Positions 6,661-8,161 of a stretch of 8,161 nt of DNA are shown in pieces (position 1 is the stretch's first letter; every line of letters begins with the position of its first letter). Origin of the DNA: Cyclobacteriaceae bacterium (GTDB lineage Bacteria; Bacteroidota; Bacteroidia; Cytophagales; Cyclobacteriaceae); the NCBI GenBank assembly GCA_013140395.1, contig JABFSY010000255.1, forward strand, positions 1-8,161. The letters run 5' to 3'. The position numbers and the translations under genes are program-made. The notes under the pieces were generated by a model, which searched no databases, was not told where the DNA came from, and saw only the letters and a program-made list of their open reading frames with translations.

Positions 6661-8043
6661 TTATTTCTTGTTGGCATTAAATAATTCTGAATCCAAAATA
6701 AACTCTGCACCTTCCATGCAATGATCTTGATCGGAAAGTTTGTCTCTGAAAGTAGCCGTTTCAATGGCTTGTTTGGGATCTACCATTAGCCTCATGTCAT
6801 CGGGGTCTTTCTCGCGATCGAAGCGTATGATACCATCTACAATCGTAAACATAGGCACACCGTAAATCGATAATGGGTGATTCTTAAAGATCGCTATATC
6901 GGCTTCTTTTCCTACCTCCAAAGAGCCAACTCTGTTATCTATACCTAATTGTTTAGCTGGATTGATGGTGATCAATGCCAACGCTTCTTCATCGCTCAAT
7001 CCGCCATACTTTTGTGTTTTGCCTGCTTCATGATACAAGTGGCGCATCATTTCTCCATCGTCTGAATTGATAGAGGTAACTACCCCATTTTTAGCAAGTA
7101 TTGCTGCATTATAGGCCGTAGAATAATACACTTCAAATTTGTACGCCCACCAGTCCGAAAATACGGAAGCCATGGCTCCTTGTGCCGCTAGCTCAGGTGC
7201 TACTTTGAATCCTTCGTTCACGTGTTGAAATACAATGCGCTTGATGCCAAAGTCTTTGCACACTTTTAACATCATATAAATCTCATCTGCACGGTAGCTG
7301 TGGCAATGAACGATGATTTTATCGTTCAGAATATCAGACAACACTTCATGTCGGTAGCTATACACAGGTGGTGCACCTCTAAAACCTTTTACCAGTTTCG
7401 ATTTATTGTATTGGTTCCATTTCTCGGAATACTCTTTTGCTTCAGTAAAAGCCTGACGTATCACAAACTCCACCCCCATTCGCGTGCGAGGCACAATGCC
7501 ACTCCCTTCTCCATGACTACGAGTAGGGTTTTCACCTAGCGCAAATTTTATGGTGCGAGGTGCTCCGTCCATTTTCAATACTTCCGGATCAAATGTTCCA
7601 TAGCGTAGCTTAATCGTCTCGCATTGGCCACCAATCGCGTTGGCTGATCCATGCATGGCGTGCACTGTTGTGATTCCTCCGCCTAACGCACGATAGATTC
7701 CTATTTGGAATGGATTGATAACGTCACTTTCATTTACCTCAGGAGTGATAGGATTTGTGCCTTCATTGATTCCATCTAAAGCAATGTGCGAATGCGCATC
7801 AATAATTCCGGGCATTACAAAATGGCCGGACGCATCTACTGTTTTGATGCCTGCCGGTGCAGTTATATTTTTTCCTATCTGGGCAATCTTTCCATCTTTA
7901 ATCAGCACATCGGTTTGTTCTAAATTGCCTTTAGTGATGGTGATGACCGTTCCATTTTTAATCAACAAATTTCCTTTATCCACTTGCGCCATTGCGCCAG
8001 GCAGAATAAAACTTGAAAAGAGCAGTACGAATAATTTCTTCAT
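6661..8043 (-). CDS. Exported metal-dependent amidohydrolase (imidazolonepropionase/dipeptidase-like)
   Basis: This is a 460-residue member of the amidohydrolase superfamily (Amidohydro_1, COG1228-like), with a complete metal site. A signal peptide covers residues 1-19, with predicted cleavage AMA/Q, so it acts in the periplasm or beyond. The N-terminal strands (LLIKNGTVITITKGNLEQTD, then VLIKDGKIAQIGKNI) lead into GIIDAHSHIA, giving the HxH pair His84/His86. Further candidate ligands or active-site residues are His246 and His248 (VHCHSYRADE), His274 (FQHVNEG) and Asp328 (INSDDGE). Other conserved blocks are GGGITTVHAMHGSANAIGGQ (121-140) and TINPAKQLGIDNRVGSLEVG near 359-378, the usual end of the catalytic domain. 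A tail from about 410 (EKDPDDMRLMVDP) extends past it. The substrate cannot be deduced; cyclic amides, N-acyl amino acids and dipeptides are all known in this group. It lies 17 nt after an upstream gene and 1 nt before its ligand-less paralogue. Confidence 0.9.
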   Translation of the reverse strand: MKKLFVLLFSSFILPGAMAQVDKGNLLIKNGTVITITKGNLEQTDVLIKDGKIAQIGKNITAPAGIKTVDASGHFVMPGIIDAHSHIALDGINEGTNPITPEVNESDVINPFQIGIYRALGGGITTVHAMHGSANAIGGQCETIKLRYGTFDPEVLKMDGAPRTIKFALGENPTRSHGEGSGIVPRTRMGVEFVIRQAFTEAKEYSEKWNQYNKSKLVKGFRGAPPVYSYRHEVLSDILNDKIIVHCHSYRADEIYMMLKVCKDFGIKRIVFQHVNEGFKVAPELAAQGAMASVFSDWWAYKFEVYYSTAYNAAILAKNGVVTSINSDDGEMMRHLYHEAGKTQKYGGLSDEEALALITINPAKQLGIDNRVGSLEVGKEADIAIFKNHPLSIYGVPMFTIVDGIIRFDREKDPDDMRLMVDPKQAIETATFRDKLSDQDHCMEGAEFILDSELFNANKK

Positions 8044-8060
8044 ATCAATTTTTTTAAGTC

Positions 8061-8161
8061 TTAGTTTTTAGGATTTTTTGTTCCTTCAATGGAGAAACTT
8101 CCACGGGGTCCAATGCTTGCATTTCCCTTGAACGAATCGCCTTCTACCGTTGCCTCCACGT
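8061..8161 (-). CDS. C-terminal end of an upstream gene, possibly another amidohydrolase-associated protein (truncated by the window edge)
   Basis: Only 32 residues and a TAA stop (8061-8063) are visible, open to the right edge. They begin VEATVEGDSFKGNASIGP, continue RGSFSIEGTK and end NPKN. The alternating pattern with GDSFKG and GSFSIEG looks like strands of a small C-terminal beta-domain. It resembles the beta-rich tails of large Bacteroidota amidohydrolases as I remember them, but 32 residues are too few to assign a family. The other two minus-strand frames contain stops here, and this frame ends 17 nt before the next gene on the same strand, which supports a real gene in the same operon. 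No terminator is seen in the 17-nt gap. Confidence 0.6.
   Translation of the reverse strand, partial: VEATVEGDSFKGNASIGPRGSFSIEGTKNPKN

Noticed and set aside
6660..6764. Longer N-terminus for the second amidohydrolase, starting at 6764 and overlapping the upstream gene by about 104 nt
   Set aside because: The extra 35 residues overlap the real C-terminus of the neighbour, look like out-of-frame translation and would bury the signal peptide that begins at 6659.
7715..8071. Plus-strand 118-codon reading frame opposite the start of the intact amidohydrolase
   Set aside because: It is the antisense shadow of the signal peptide and N-terminal strands; its hydrophobic look derives from the opposite strand, and no family is recognised.

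Overview
The window looks like coding-dense chromosome from a member of the Bacteroidota, probably a Cytophagales-like lineage (inference). Three things support this: the wording of the GuaA and TypA proteins; AT-rich leaders with no clear Shine-Dalgarno sequence; and Bacteroidota-type -7 boxes (TAnnTTTG, for example TATCTTTG upstream of typA). All three complete signal peptides also end in Ala followed by Gln. I see no tRNA, rRNA, CRISPR array, insertion sequence, phage gene or integration scar. No stretch longer than 150 bases lacks a gene.

Region 1 (1-3322, all minus strand; transcription runs right to left): typA/bipA, a ribosome-associated GTPase, comes first. It is followed by a secreted tetratricopeptide-repeat (TPR) protein and then by guaA (GMP synthase), which runs off the left edge so that only its glutaminase half is present. 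Gaps of 51 and 37 nt suggest co-transcription from a -7 box at 3361-3368.

Region 2 (3440-5274): two nucleic-acid-type methyltransferases are divergently transcribed. On the minus strand is a class I SAM methyltransferase with a DPPPY motif (RlmI-like). On the plus strand is a SpoU/TrmH-family 2'-O-ribose methyltransferase. The 140-nt gap between them holds a degenerate 7-bp-period repeat and two possible promoters whose -7 boxes lie almost on the start codons.

Region 3 (5355-8161, all minus strand): an amidohydrolase cluster. A C-terminal fragment of an upstream gene enters from the right edge. After 17 nt comes a complete exported amidohydrolase with an intact metal site. After a 1-nt gap comes a second exported amidohydrolase-fold protein in which every expected metal ligand has been replaced. 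This paired enzyme and apparent pseudoenzyme is the most interesting feature of the window. The rest is mostly housekeeping, and I did not find evidence of a wholly new system.
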